Assembly (NCBI RefSeq): GCF_000409775.1
Contig: NZ_KE332388.1
Location: 373,472-437,471 of the forward strand
DNA from: Litchfieldella anticariensis FP35 = DSM 16096
Lineage (GTDB): Bacteria; Pseudomonadota; Gammaproteobacteria; Pseudomonadales; Halomonadaceae
DNA: 64,000 nucleotides
Direction of reading: 5' to 3'
Shown here in pieces: positions 25,968-34,948 of the stretch. Within the stretch, counting starts at the first letter, position 1, and each line of letters starts with the position of its first letter. Both the position numbers and the translations under genes were made by a program. The notes beneath the pieces are model-generated. The model worked only from the letters and a program-made list of their open reading frames with translations, was not told the origin of the DNA and ran no database searches.

Positions 25968-27344
25968 GTGACCGATAACTTGAATCACCTACCCCGGGTC
26001 GGCGACACCGGGATCAGTGAACAGGTGCTGGCCGACAACTTCCGTGACCTGCACCCCCCACTCACCGAGCGTCAGGCGATCATCGAGAGCCAGCGTTGCC
26101 TGTACTGCTACGACGCCCCCTGTATCGAAGCCTGCCCGTCGGATATCGACATCCCGCGTTTCATCCGCCAGATCGGCGAAGGCAACATCAACGGCGCCGC
26201 GCACACCATCCTCGAGCAGAACATCCTGGGTGGAAGTTGCGCACGCGTCTGCCCCACCGAGATCCTCTGCGAGCAGAGCTGCGTGCGTAATCACGATGCC
26301 GAGTGCCAACCGGTGTTGATCGGCCTGCTACAGCGCCATGCCACTGACCACATGCACTTCGACCAGCACCCCTTCGCCCGCGCGGCCGACAGCGGCCGAC
26401 ATGTGGCAGTGGTCGGCGCCGGCCCGGCGGGGCTGGCCTGCGCGCATCGCCTGGCGATGCATGGCCATCGGGTGACGATCTACGAAGCCGAGGCCAAGCC
26501 CGGCGGGCTCAACGAATACGGCATCGCCCGCTACAAGATGACCGACGACTTCGCCCGCAAGGAGGTGGAGTTCCTGCTCGAGATTGGCGGCATCGAGCTT
26601 CGCTACGGCCAGTGCCTGGGCGACAACCTGAGCCTCGCGCAGTTGCATGCCGATCACGACGGCGTGTTCCTGGGACTCGGTCTCGGCACCAGCCGTAAGC
26701 TGGGGCTGACTGGCGAGGACGCGCCAGGCCTCGCGCCGGCCACCGAGTACATCAAGGAACTGCGCCAGGCCAGCGACCTCACCCAACTGCCGCTGGCCAG
26801 GCGCTGCGTGGTGATCGGCGCCGGCAACACCGCCATCGACATGGCCACCCAGATGGCGCGGCTCGGCGCCGACGAGGTGACGCTGGTCTACCGGCGCGGC
26901 ATCGACGCCATGTCCGCCACCGGTCACGAGCAGGAGATCGCCAAGGCCAATGGCGTGCGCATGCTGACCTGGGCCCGGCCTCTGCAAGTGCTGCTCAACG
27001 ATCAAAGGCGTGTTGTCGGTATGCGCTTCGAAAAGACCCAAGAGCAAGACGGCCGCCTGGCCGGTACCGGTGAGACCTTCGAAGTTGCCGCCGATGCAGT
27101 GTTCAAGGCCATTGGACAGACTTTCGCCAACGACAGCCTTAGCGATCCATTGGCGGCAGAACTCGAGCGTACCGGTGACAAGATCCAGGTCGACGAGCAC
27201 TTCCGCACGTCGCTGCCCAATGTCTATGCCGGCGGTGACTGCATCGCTTCTGGGCAGGATCTCACCGTCCAGGCCGTGCAGCACGGCAAGCTTGCCGCCC
27301 ATGCCATCCATCAGGATCTCTTGGCCAAGCAGGAGGCCGCATGA
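25968..27344 (+). CDS. preT: NAD-dependent dihydropyrimidine dehydrogenase subunit PreT
   Basis: A 458-aa iron-sulfur flavoprotein that passes electrons between NAD(H) and PreA for reduction of uracil/thymine (or the reverse). The N-terminal domain carries two [4Fe-4S] Cys sets (CLYCYDAPCIEACPSDIDIP and CARVCPTEILCEQSCVR). FAD-binding (VVGAGPAGLACAHRLAMHG, about 148-166) and NAD-binding (VVIGAGNTAIDMA) Rossmann motifs follow, ending in YAGGDCIASG. It starts with GTG at 25968, with AGAGG 7 nt upstream. Overlaps preA by four bases. Confidence 0.93.
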   Translation: MTDNLNHLPRVGDTGISEQVLADNFRDLHPPLTERQAIIESQRCLYCYDAPCIEACPSDIDIPRFIRQIGEGNINGAAHTILEQNILGGSCARVCPTEILCEQSCVRNHDAECQPVLIGLLQRHATDHMHFDQHPFARAADSGRHVAVVGAGPAGLACAHRLAMHGHRVTIYEAEAKPGGLNEYGIARYKMTDDFARKEVEFLLEIGGIELRYGQCLGDNLSLAQLHADHDGVFLGLGLGTSRKLGLTGEDAPGLAPATEYIKELRQASDLTQLPLARRCVVIGAGNTAIDMATQMARLGADEVTLVYRRGIDAMSATGHEQEIAKANGVRMLTWARPLQVLLNDQRRVVGMRFEKTQEQDGRLAGTGETFEVAADAVFKAIGQTFANDSLSDPLAAELERTGDKIQVDEHFRTSLPNVYAGGDCIASGQDLTVQAVQHGKLAAHAIHQDLLAKQEAA

Positions 27345-28645
27345 ACACTTTCACTGACAGCCTCGTCAATGGCGTCGACCTGAGCATCGACTTCGCCGGC
27401 ATCAAGGCCCCCAACCCCTTCTGGCTGGCTTCGGCACCGCCCACCGACAAAGCCTACAATGTGGTGCGTGCCTATGAGGCCGGCTGGGGCGGTGTGGTAT
27501 GGAAAACCCTCGGCGAGGATCCGGCGGCGGTCAACGTTTCGTCGCGCTACTCGGCGCATTTCGGCAAGAACCGCGAGGTGCTGGGTTTCAACAACATCGA
27601 ACTGATCACCGACCGTTCGCTGGAGATCAATCTGCGCGAGATCACCCAGGTCAAGCAGGACTGGCCGGACCGGGCACTGATCGTGTCGATCATGGTGCCC
27701 TGCGAGGAAGCCTCGTGGAAGCATATCCTGCCGCTGGTGGAAGCCACTGGCGCCGATGGTATCGAGCTCAACCTGGGCTGCCCCCACGGCATGCCCGAGC
27801 GCGGCATGGGCGCCGCGGTGGGCCAGAACCCGGATCTGATCGAACAGGTCACTCGTTGGTGCAAGCAGTATTATTCCAAGCCGGTGATCGTCAAGCTGAC
27901 CCCCAACATCACCGATATTCGCGCCCCGGCCCAAGCCGCCTTGCGTGGTGGTGCCGACGCGGTATCGCTGATCAATACCATCAACTCGATCACCAGTCTC
28001 GACCTGGACAACATGGTGGCCAAACCCACCGTGGGACACCAGAGTACCCACGGCGGCTATTGCGGCAGCGCGGTCAAGCCAATCGCCCTGAACATGGTCG
28101 CCGAGATCGCCCGTGACACGCCCACCAGAAACCTGCCAATTTCCGGCATCGGAGGGGTATCCAACTGGCGGGATGCCGCAGAGTTCGTGGCGCTCGGGGC
28201 TGGCAGCGTACAAGTGTGCACCGCCGCCATGTTGCACGGTTTCCGCATCGTCGAGGAAATGAAGGATGGCCTCTCACGCTGGATGGCAGAGAAAGGCTAC
28301 CGTTCGATCGAGGAGTTCTCCGGCAAGGCGGTGACCAATACCACCGACTGGAAACACCTCGACATGAACTTCAAGACCATCGCCCATATCGATCAGGACA
28401 AGTGCATCCAGTGCGGGCGCTGCTACATCGCCTGCGAGGACACCTCGCACCAGTCGATCGCCCAGCTGGTCGAAACCAGCGGCGCCAAGCGCTACGAGGT
28501 CATCGAAGAAGAGTGCGTGGGCTGTAACCTGTGCCAGATCACCTGCCCGGTAGAGAACTGCATCAGCATGGTACCGCAGGAGACGGGCAGACCCTACATG
28601 AGTTGGGAACAGGATCCGCGCAACCCCTTCCGTAAAGCGAGTTGA
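27341..28645 (+). CDS. preA: NAD-dependent dihydropyrimidine dehydrogenase subunit PreA
   Basis: A 434-aa catalytic subunit: an FMN-binding dihydroorotate-dehydrogenase-like barrel (about 5-320; NPFWLASAPPTDKAYNV, LNLGCPHGMPERGMGAAVGQ) followed by a C-terminal pair of [4Fe-4S] clusters (CIQCGRCYIACEDTSH and CVGCNLCQITCPVENC). Works with PreT in the first step of reductive pyrimidine catabolism in the cytosol. ATGA overlap with preT supports stoichiometric translation. Confidence 0.95.
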   Translation: MNTFTDSLVNGVDLSIDFAGIKAPNPFWLASAPPTDKAYNVVRAYEAGWGGVVWKTLGEDPAAVNVSSRYSAHFGKNREVLGFNNIELITDRSLEINLREITQVKQDWPDRALIVSIMVPCEEASWKHILPLVEATGADGIELNLGCPHGMPERGMGAAVGQNPDLIEQVTRWCKQYYSKPVIVKLTPNITDIRAPAQAALRGGADAVSLINTINSITSLDLDNMVAKPTVGHQSTHGGYCGSAVKPIALNMVAEIARDTPTRNLPISGIGGVSNWRDAAEFVALGAGSVQVCTAAMLHGFRIVEEMKDGLSRWMAEKGYRSIEEFSGKAVTNTTDWKHLDMNFKTIAHIDQDKCIQCGRCYIACEDTSHQSIAQLVETSGAKRYEVIEEECVGCNLCQITCPVENCISMVPQETGRPYMSWEQDPRNPFRKAS

Positions 28646-28670
28646 AGGAACGGCCTCGCTCCGGGTCCTC

Positions 28671-29291
28671 TCAAGGGGTCAGGCCAATCCCACGCAATAT
28701 CACCGACGTCACCGACTGGACCGCCTTCTCGAACTGGAGATCGTCGAGGGGGCGGTCATCATTCAGCAGGCATATCTGGTAATTGAAATCGGCATAATGC
28801 TGGGTTGATGCCCAGATCATGTACAGCAGGTACGATGGTTCGACCGGCAGGATACGCCCGTCATCGATCCACTCGCGGATCTTGGCCTCCTTTAGCTTGG
28901 CCCACTCGTAGAGATTATCGCGTAACTGCTCCTGCAGGATCGGCGCTCCCTGCATCACCTCCGCGGCCCACACCTTGGAGCCATACGCTCGATCCCGGGA
29001 ATGGGCCATCTTGGCGCGGATATACGAAGACAGCACGATACGAGGGTCGTCGTAGAGCTCGAAGCACAGCGCGTCCTGCTTCCATACCTCTAGCAATCCA
29101 AGCAATACCTCGCGATACAGATCTTCCTTGGTGGCGAAGTAGTAATGCACATTGGATTTGGGGATGTCCGCCAACTGCGCGATTTCACCCATCGATGCCC
29201 CGGCGTACCCCTTTTCCGCGAATACTTGCTCGGCTACCAGCAGTATCTTTTCGACGTTGCGTCGACGAATCTCACCCTTCTTCTTCGCCAT
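28671..29291 (-). CDS. TetR-family regulator, RutR-like
   Basis: A 206-aa TetR protein. The HTH lies near 12-60 (ILLVAEQVFAEKGYAGASMGEIAQLADIPKSNVHYYFATKEDLY split in the family manner). The C-terminal ligand domain (about 85-200) resembles RutR (YGSKVWAAEVMQGAPIL, LYMIWASTQHYADF). RutR responds to uracil/thymine. The gene is convergent with preA and is the obvious candidate to bind the palindrome at 23166. ATG 29291 is preceded by GAGGGA; longer in-frame starts add non-family sequence. Confidence 0.85.
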   Translation of the reverse strand: MAKKKGEIRRRNVEKILLVAEQVFAEKGYAGASMGEIAQLADIPKSNVHYYFATKEDLYREVLLGLLEVWKQDALCFELYDDPRIVLSSYIRAKMAHSRDRAYGSKVWAAEVMQGAPILQEQLRDNLYEWAKLKEAKIREWIDDGRILPVEPSYLLYMIWASTQHYADFNYQICLLNDDRPLDDLQFEKAVQSVTSVILRGIGLTP

Positions 29292-29397
29292 GCTTCCCTC
29301 GTGCCCCGTGGAACAGCAGAAACCGCCGATAGGCATCGGCAGTTCCCAGCTTATCATCTCGGACCACGAGGCGGCGCCTTCCTCGAGCGCAGAAGCT

Positions 29398-30582
29398 TCA
29401 CTCGCGAAACACAGCACCATCCAGAAAGACATCAGGGGCCATGGCGATGTCACCTTGACTACCCGGCAGCGACCACGGGTGGTCATGGGCGCCTTCGATA
29501 CGGCTGTCGATCAAGGGCACGGAAATTCCCAGATCGGCAGCGGCCTGACGATAGAGATCGGGACGCACGCAGCGGGCAATAGCGGCGTCCAGGTCACATT
29601 CCTCCGGCAAGTGCTCCCAGCGACGCATCTGCTCCGCGTACCAGCGTGTCTGCGAATACCAGGGGAAATTGGCAGTGTGACGATGGAACAGCGTCGCACC
29701 GGGCAAGCGTTCGCCCTCCTGAACATCGGCCGGGTCGCGCATTCCTACCTCCACCACCTGCGGAGGTACATCCAGGTAACCGCCCTCGCACATCAGACGC
29801 GCCGCTCCCAGGCGATTACCGGGCTCATCCAGCCAGGCACAGGCACGTAGCAAAGCTCGCAGCAGCGCGAGATGTGTGAGCGGATGCCGCCGAGCCCACT
29901 CCTCGCGCACGCCGAAGACTTTTTCCTGGCTTGCGCCCCAGATATCGAAGCTGCCGCATACCATGCGCCCGATGCCTCGATGTTCAGCCAAACTGTTCCA
30001 GGGTTCACCGACACAGTATCCGTCCAGCTCGCCGGCTTTTAGCCGCACCGCCATCAATGGCGGCGGCACCACCCGTAGCGCCAGGTCTCGATCAGGATCG
30101 ATTCCTCCCGCCGCCAGCCAGTAACGCAGCTGATAGCGGTGCGAGGAGAACGGGTAAACATTGGCGAAGCGCAGAGGCTCGGCACCGGCCCGCTCGCGTT
30201 CGGCAATGACAGCCGCCAGCGCTTGCGCACTGGCAATGGGATTCTCCAGCCCCTCTGCTGCATAGGCTTCCATCTGACGATACAACGCGGGCGAGACGGT
30301 GATCGCGTTGCCGCCTAGGTTGAGCGTCAACGCCGATAGCATCGGGGTCGCCCGACCATCCAACCCCAGGGTCGAGGCCAAGGGCATCAGCGCCAGCATC
30401 TGGGCGCCATCGAGCAAGCCGAGCTGCATGGCATCGCGCAGACTGGCCCATGACGTCTCCACATTGAGTGTCACCTCGAGACCCTCGGCAGCGAAGAGGC
30501 CGTTCTCCAAGGCTACTACCAAGGGTGCTGCATCATTGAGCGGCAACATGCCCAGGGTCAGGTGCGTGATTTCGGGATTCAT
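29398..30582 (-). CDS. nasS: Nitrate/nitrite sensor NasS (cytoplasmic NrtA/CmpA-like protein)
   Basis: A 394-aa periplasmic-binding-protein fold related to NrtA/CmpA nitrate- and bicarbonate-binding proteins, but with no signal peptide, which marks the cytoplasmic sensor NasS. Segments such as DGAQMLALMPLASTLGLDG, LDGYCVGEPWNS and IWGASQEKVFGVREEWA fit. In known systems NasS binds and sequesters NasT until nitrate or nitrite releases it. Start 30582 has AGGAG 6 nt upstream and overlaps the end of nasT. Confidence 0.92.
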   Translation of the reverse strand: MNPEITHLTLGMLPLNDAAPLVVALENGLFAAEGLEVTLNVETSWASLRDAMQLGLLDGAQMLALMPLASTLGLDGRATPMLSALTLNLGGNAITVSPALYRQMEAYAAEGLENPIASAQALAAVIAERERAGAEPLRFANVYPFSSHRYQLRYWLAAGGIDPDRDLALRVVPPPLMAVRLKAGELDGYCVGEPWNSLAEHRGIGRMVCGSFDIWGASQEKVFGVREEWARRHPLTHLALLRALLRACAWLDEPGNRLGAARLMCEGGYLDVPPQVVEVGMRDPADVQEGERLPGATLFHRHTANFPWYSQTRWYAEQMRRWEHLPEECDLDAAIARCVRPDLYRQAAADLGISVPLIDSRIEGAHDHPWSLPGSQGDIAMAPDVFLDGAVFRE

Positions 30583-31166
30583 CCTTTTCTCCTAGGGTTG
30601 GCCGTAGCGGCCAGCAATTCCTGCGCCAACTCATGAATGGTCATGCGTCGATTCATCGCCGTCGAACGCAGATACTGATAGGCGGCCTCTTCTCCAATAC
30701 CGCGCATTTCCATGATCAGTGCCTTGGCCCGATCGATACTGCGCCGCTGCGCCAGGGTTTCCTGGGTACGCGTCAGTTCTCCCTTGAGGGCACGGTGGGA
30801 CTCGAAGCTGGTGATGGCGACATTGATCATCGAACGCATCAATGCCGGCTGCACATGATCGACGACATAGGCGCTGACACCGGCCTTGGCAGCCTGGCGG
30901 GTCAAGTCTGGGGTTTCCTCCTCGGCCAGCATGATCATTGGCTTGGGATAGCGCCGACCGAGTTGTCCTACGTGTTCCAAGGTATCGCGGCTGGGTAGCG
31001 CGGCATCGATGATCACGGCATCCGGCTGCAACCGCTCGACCACGGCATGCAAGTCCTGCTGTTCATCGACGGTGGCCAGGACATCGAACCCCGCCTCTAC
31101 CAGGGCCTTTTCCAGCACCTGGGAACGCTCGGGTTTGACGTCCACGATCAGCACCCTGATGGTCAT
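30579..31166 (-). CDS. nasT: ANTAR-domain RNA-binding antiterminator NasT
   Basis: A 195-aa response-regulator-like protein: a receiver domain (about 3-120; LIVDVKPERSQVLEKAL) and a C-terminal ANTAR RNA-binding domain (about 130-190; RRSIDRAKALIMEMRGIGEEAAYQYLRSTAM split in two helices). ANTAR proteins bind RNA hairpins with hexanucleotide loops having A at position 1 and G at position 4. Candidate targets are at 31514-31533 and 55483-55500 in leaders of nitrate genes. Overlaps nasS by four bases. Confidence 0.94.
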   Translation of the reverse strand: MTIRVLIVDVKPERSQVLEKALVEAGFDVLATVDEQQDLHAVVERLQPDAVIIDAALPSRDTLEHVGQLGRRYPKPMIMLAEEETPDLTRQAAKAGVSAYVVDHVQPALMRSMINVAITSFESHRALKGELTRTQETLAQRRSIDRAKALIMEMRGIGEEAAYQYLRSTAMNRRMTIHELAQELLAATANPRRKG

Positions 31167-31180
31167 TCAGATTCCTCTAC

Positions 31181-31196
31181 TGTAAACACCCTCTGA
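31181..31196. repeat. 16-bp solo copy of a foldback terminal repeat
   Basis: TGTAAACACCCTCTGA is identical to the outer right end of foldback element 1 (25925-25940), with no core next to it. It is a remnant or a chance overlap in the nasT upstream region. Confidence 0.5.
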
Positions 31197-31322
31197 GCGC
31201 GGCGTGCGTAATCACGAAGCGAATTCTGCCTTTCCTTTCATATAAGCAAGAATCACGCCACACAGAGATAGCGCTGTAAGGCGCACGCTTCGCGCCAATC
31301 CGAGTAATTATCCGAACCAGGA

Positions 31323-31339
31323 TGCTTTTTCATGGTGCA
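31323..31339. promoter_or_regulatory. Candidate NtrC-binding site upstream of the nitrate transporter
   Basis: TGC-tttttcat-GGTGCA has the right half-site GGTGCA intact and a partial left half TGC at the 17-bp spacing of the NtrC consensus TGCACC-N5-GGTGCA. It lies about 100 bp upstream of the sigma-54 promoter, a usual enhancer distance. Confidence 0.4.
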
Positions 31340-31425
31340 AACGCCCCCTTCCATGCGCCAAAGCAGCGCCTGCCGACTTTCCCACCTTCCCCACAACCTT
31401 CTGATTTTACGCAAGTTAAGAAAAT

Positions 31426-31440
31426 TGGCATGCCAATTGC
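31426..31440 (+). promoter_or_regulatory. Sigma-54 promoter of the nitrate transporter gene
   Basis: TGGCATGCCAATTGC has GG and GC exactly 12 bp apart and a close match to TGGCACG-N4-TTGC. Transcription would begin near 31452, leaving a leader of about 110 nt before the ATG at 31563. Confidence 0.8.
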
Positions 31441-31513
31441 TCAGTATGAAGCGACATCAAAATTCCCATGACGTGGACCAGGCCCAAGACGGGCACGAGT
31501 GCGTCGAACCCTA

Positions 31514-31555
31514 GACCTTCAATGATGAGGGTCCTCAACTTGTGTTCGACGAGGA
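31514..31555 (+). promoter_or_regulatory. ANTAR-type hairpin and competing Shine-Dalgarno hairpin in transporter leader
   Basis: Hairpin GACCTTC-[AATGAT]-GAGGGTC (31514-31533) has a 7-bp stem and a hexaloop with A1 and G4, the ANTAR target signature. An alternative stem TCCTC/GAGGA (31532-31536 with 31551-31555), with inner AAC/GTT, would cover the ribosome-binding site GAGGA. The two structures share bases 31532-31533. NasT binding could therefore free translation; this mechanism is inferred. Confidence 0.55.
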
Positions 31556-31562
31556 TTGCCCC

Positions 31563-32910
31563 ATGGAAATTCACAACAAGGCCAACAGGATCCGTCTGTT
31601 CAATCTTGAAGACGCCGCAGATGCGCGCCTTCCACTTCTCCTGGTTCGCTTTTCATATCTGCTTCTTTGGCTGGTTCGGGATCGCGCCGCTCATGGCGAT
31701 AGTGCGCGACGACCTGGGCCTGACCAAGACCCAGATCGGTAATACCATTATCGCTTCAGTTGCCATCACCGTGATCGTGCGCCTGGCGATTGGAGTGCTG
31801 TGTGACAAGATCGGGCCACGCAAGGCCTATTCCTGGCTCCTGTGCCTAGGCTCGCTGCCGGTGATGGCCATCGGGCTGGCCTCGAGCTTCGAGACCTTCT
31901 TCCTGGCTCGCTTGGCGATCGGTGCCATCGGCGCTTCTTTCGTGATCACCCAATATCACACTTCGGTGATGTTCGCTCCCAACGTGGTCGGGACCGCCAA
32001 CGCTACCTCGGCGGGCTGGGGCAACCTGGGTGGCGGCACCACACAGATCCTGATGCCGTTGATCTTCTCAGGCATCCTGATGCTGGGCGTCAACGAGGCG
32101 CTGGGCTGGCGCCTGGCGATGATGGTGCCCGGTGTGGTGCTATTCCTGGTCGGTATCGCCTATTACTTCTTTACCCAAGATGCCCCGAACGGCAACTTCG
32201 ACGAACTGCGCGCCCGGGGCGAGTTGCCTGAAGCCAACGGCGATCATGGCATGGGGCAGAGCTTCAAGGCCGCGGCCAAGGACATTCGTGTGTGGGCATT
32301 GTTCGTGGTCTATGCCGCCTGTTTCGGTGTCGAACTGACCATCAACAACATCGCCGCCATCTATTTCTTCGACAACTTCGATCTGACACTGGCCACCGCC
32401 GGCGTGATCGCTGGCCTGTTCGGCCTGATGAACATCTTTGCCCGTACCCTAGGCGGTGTCTTCTCCGACCTTTTCGCCCGCAATGGCGGCCTCAAGGGCC
32501 GGGTGCGCTGGTTGTTCATCGCCATGTTGTGCGAGGGCGTCGCGTTGATGTTCTTCTCACAGATGCATGTCCTGGCCCTGGCCATCGGTATCATGCTGGT
32601 CTTCAGCCTGTTCGTGCAGATGGCAGAAGGCGCGACTTTCGGCGTAGTGCCCTTCGTCAATAAGAAAGCCTTGGGCGCGGTCGCCGGTATCGTTGGCGCC
32701 GGCGGCAACGCCGGGGCCGTGGCCGCTGGCTTCCTGTTCCGCTCCGAGTCGCTCAGCTATCAACAGGGCCTGTTCTATCTCGGTATCGCGGTGGTGATCG
32801 CCTCGCTGTGTGCGCTGGTGGTGCGCTTCTCTCCAGAAGTCGAAGCCGAAGAAGAGGTCGCCTATCGAGAAGCTGCCGGCGACGACTCTCCCGCCCTGTC
32901 ACTACGTTGA
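31563..32910 (+). CDS. NarK/NasA-family MFS nitrate transporter with apparent N-terminal frameshift
   Basis: A nitrate/nitrite porter of the NNP family with 12 membrane helices. The main frame (from 31609) has KTPQMRAFHFSWFAFH, GWFGIAPLM, GNLGGGTTQ and the second nitrate signature GAGGNAGAV. The natural N-terminus MEIHNKANRIRLFNL is in a different frame, starting at ATG 31563 with GAGGA 7 nt upstream. Removing one base near 31605-31608 (AATCTTGAAG to AATCTGAAG) joins the two into a normal 448-aa protein. As sequenced, the frames are split. In-frame starts for the long frame exist at 31468 and 31621, but neither has matching context. This is an indel, a sequencing error or recoding. Confidence 0.85.
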
Positions 32911-32962
32911 GTGATCGCCTCATGACCGGGCACCCCGGCCATGACAGCCAACGACACGAACC

Positions 32963-32987
32963 GCCACCCAGCCGGGTGGCAGTTTTT
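32963..32987 (+). terminator. Intrinsic terminator after the nitrate transporter
   Basis: GCCACCC-agcc-GGGTGGC followed by AGTTTTT, 53 nt after the stop codon. Confidence 0.85.
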
Positions 32988-33100
32988 CCATGTCGATGAC
33001 AGACGGGCTTGGAACGCTATCGACGCCAGATAAGATGGAGTACGGCAGACGACCGAACGGTTACACTATCCTTTCCCTGTCTCGATGAGGATTCGTTCGC

Positions 33101-34948
33101 TTGTCCTCGCATGCTGACCGCCCTTCCAGTGCCGAAGCTGTTCCTCTGACCGGCTTCTTCGGCGTGTTCCGTTACAGCCGCCGAGCACTCGAGCTGGTAT
33201 GGGACACCTCCCGATCCCTGACGTTCGGTCTGGCGGTGTGCACCCTGGTCGCTGGGGTATTGCCGGCGGTGGCAGCCTGGATCGGCCAATTGATCGTCGA
33301 TTCGGTGGTCGCCGCCATGGAAGCCCACCGCGAAATGGGTGAGGCCGCCTTGTGGCCAGTGCTGCGCTACGTCGCCCTGGAAGCTCTGGTGATCGCTCTG
33401 ATCACCTTGGCCCAACGCGGTCTCTCGGCACAGCAGTCGCTGCTGCGTGCCCTGCTCGGCCAGAAGGTCAATGTGATGATCCTCGAGAAGGCCGGCACCC
33501 TGTCGTTGGCCCAATTCGAGGATTCGGAGCTCTACGACAAGCTTACCCGCGCCAGACGAGAGGCATCCTCCCGCCCCTTGGCACTGGTCAACAAGACCTT
33601 CTCGCTTTTGCAGAATGCCATCTCGCTGGTGAGCTTCGGCGTACTGTTGGTGCAATTCTCCCCCTGGGCACTCATGATCCTGGTGATTGGTGCCCTGCCG
33701 GTATTCGTCTCCGAAGCCAAGTTCTCCGGTGACGCCTTCCGGCTGTTCCGTTGGCGTTCGCCCCAGACTCGGATGCAGATGTATCTGGAAACCGTGCTGG
33801 CACGCGAGGACAGCATCAAAGAGGTCAAGCTATTTGGTCTGGGAACGCTGTTCCTCAACCGTTATCGCGCCATCTTCGATGCCCTGTACGGCGAGGACCG
33901 ACGGCTGACTATTCGCCGCGACACCTGGGGTTTCCTACTCGGGTTATTGGGTACCCTAGCCTTCTACGGTGCCTATGCCTGGGTGGTGATCGAGACGGTG
34001 GGTGGCAATCTCACGCTCGGCGAGATGACCATGTACCTGTTGGTCTTCAAGCAAGGACAAGCAGCACTTTCGGCCAGCCTGACGGCGATCAGCGGCATGT
34101 ACGAGGACAACCTCTACCTGTCGAACCTCTACGAATACCTGGAACAGCCGGTCGAGTCCGACAGCGGAACGCTGACCCAAGGTGCTATCCCAGGCGATGG
34201 CATCCGCTTCGAGCATGTCGGCTTCACCTATCCTGGGACCGATACCCCTGTGCTGCACGACATCAACCTACACCTGCGTCCGGGACAGAGCCTGGCACTG
34301 GTTGGCGAGAACGGCTCGGGCAAGACTACCCTGATCAAGCTGCTCACCCGCCTCTATCCTCCTCCCACGGGGCGTATCCTGCTCGATGGTAGCGAGCTGC
34401 ATGAGTGGGATATCCAGACCCTGCGCCGTCGCATCGGGGTGATCTTCCAGGACTTCGTGCGCTACCAACTGCAGGCCGGTGAGAATCTGGGGGTTGGCGA
34501 TATCGACGCCTTCGAGGACGAGGCCCGCTGGCAGGCGGCAGCACGCAGCGGACTGGCCGACGACTTCATCTCGAGCATGTCGAACGGCTATCGCACCCAA
34601 CTGGGCCGCTGGTTCAAGAACGGCCAGGAACTCTCCGGCGGACAGTGGCAGAAGATCGCCCTGTCGCGCGCCTACATGCGCGAAGGGGCTGATATCCTGG
34701 TACTCGACGAGCCTACCTCATCCATGGATGCCGCCGCCGAAGCCAAGATCTTCGCCCGCTTCCGCGAGCACAGCCACGACAAGATGACCATTCTCATCTC
34801 GCACCGCTTCTCCACGGTACGTGCCGCCGACCAGATCCTTGTGATCGATCAAGGGCGAATCGTCGAATACGGAGACCATGACACCCTACTGGCCGAGAAC
34901 GGCCGCTATGCACACCTGTTCCGACTGCAGGCGCAGGGGTATCAATAA
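33101..34948 (+). CDS. ABC transporter, fused permease and ATPase (exporter type)
   Basis: A 615-aa half-size ABC exporter. The membrane domain with about six helices spans roughly 20-345. The nucleotide-binding domain spans 365-610 and has Walker A VGENGSGKTT, Q-loop VIFQDFVRYQ, signature ELSGGQWQKIALSRA, Walker B ILVLDEPTSSMD and H-loop ILISHRFSTV. The start is TTG 33101, with AGGA 9 nt upstream; no ATG lies before the conserved region. The substrate is unknown; the C-terminal half resembles lipid/peptide exporters. Its stop overlaps by 7 bp the convergent gene at 34942. Confidence 0.9.
   Translation: MSSHADRPSSAEAVPLTGFFGVFRYSRRALELVWDTSRSLTFGLAVCTLVAGVLPAVAAWIGQLIVDSVVAAMEAHREMGEAALWPVLRYVALEALVIALITLAQRGLSAQQSLLRALLGQKVNVMILEKAGTLSLAQFEDSELYDKLTRARREASSRPLALVNKTFSLLQNAISLVSFGVLLVQFSPWALMILVIGALPVFVSEAKFSGDAFRLFRWRSPQTRMQMYLETVLAREDSIKEVKLFGLGTLFLNRYRAIFDALYGEDRRLTIRRDTWGFLLGLLGTLAFYGAYAWVVIETVGGNLTLGEMTMYLLVFKQGQAALSASLTAISGMYEDNLYLSNLYEYLEQPVESDSGTLTQGAIPGDGIRFEHVGFTYPGTDTPVLHDINLHLRPGQSLALVGENGSGKTTLIKLLTRLYPPPTGRILLDGSELHEWDIQTLRRRIGVIFQDFVRYQLQAGENLGVGDIDAFEDEARWQAAARSGLADDFISSMSNGYRTQLGRWFKNGQELSGGQWQKIALSRAYMREGADILVLDEPTSSMDAAAEAKIFARFREHSHDKMTILISHRFSTVRAADQILVIDQGRIVEYGDHDTLLAENGRYAHLFRLQAQGYQ

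Noticed and set aside
31467-31562. Extended N-terminus of the nitrate transporter starting at ATG 31468
   Set aside because: These codons encode no family-like sequence, lie within the predicted leader RNA, and lack a ribosome-binding site; the family N-terminus is in the other frame from 31563.
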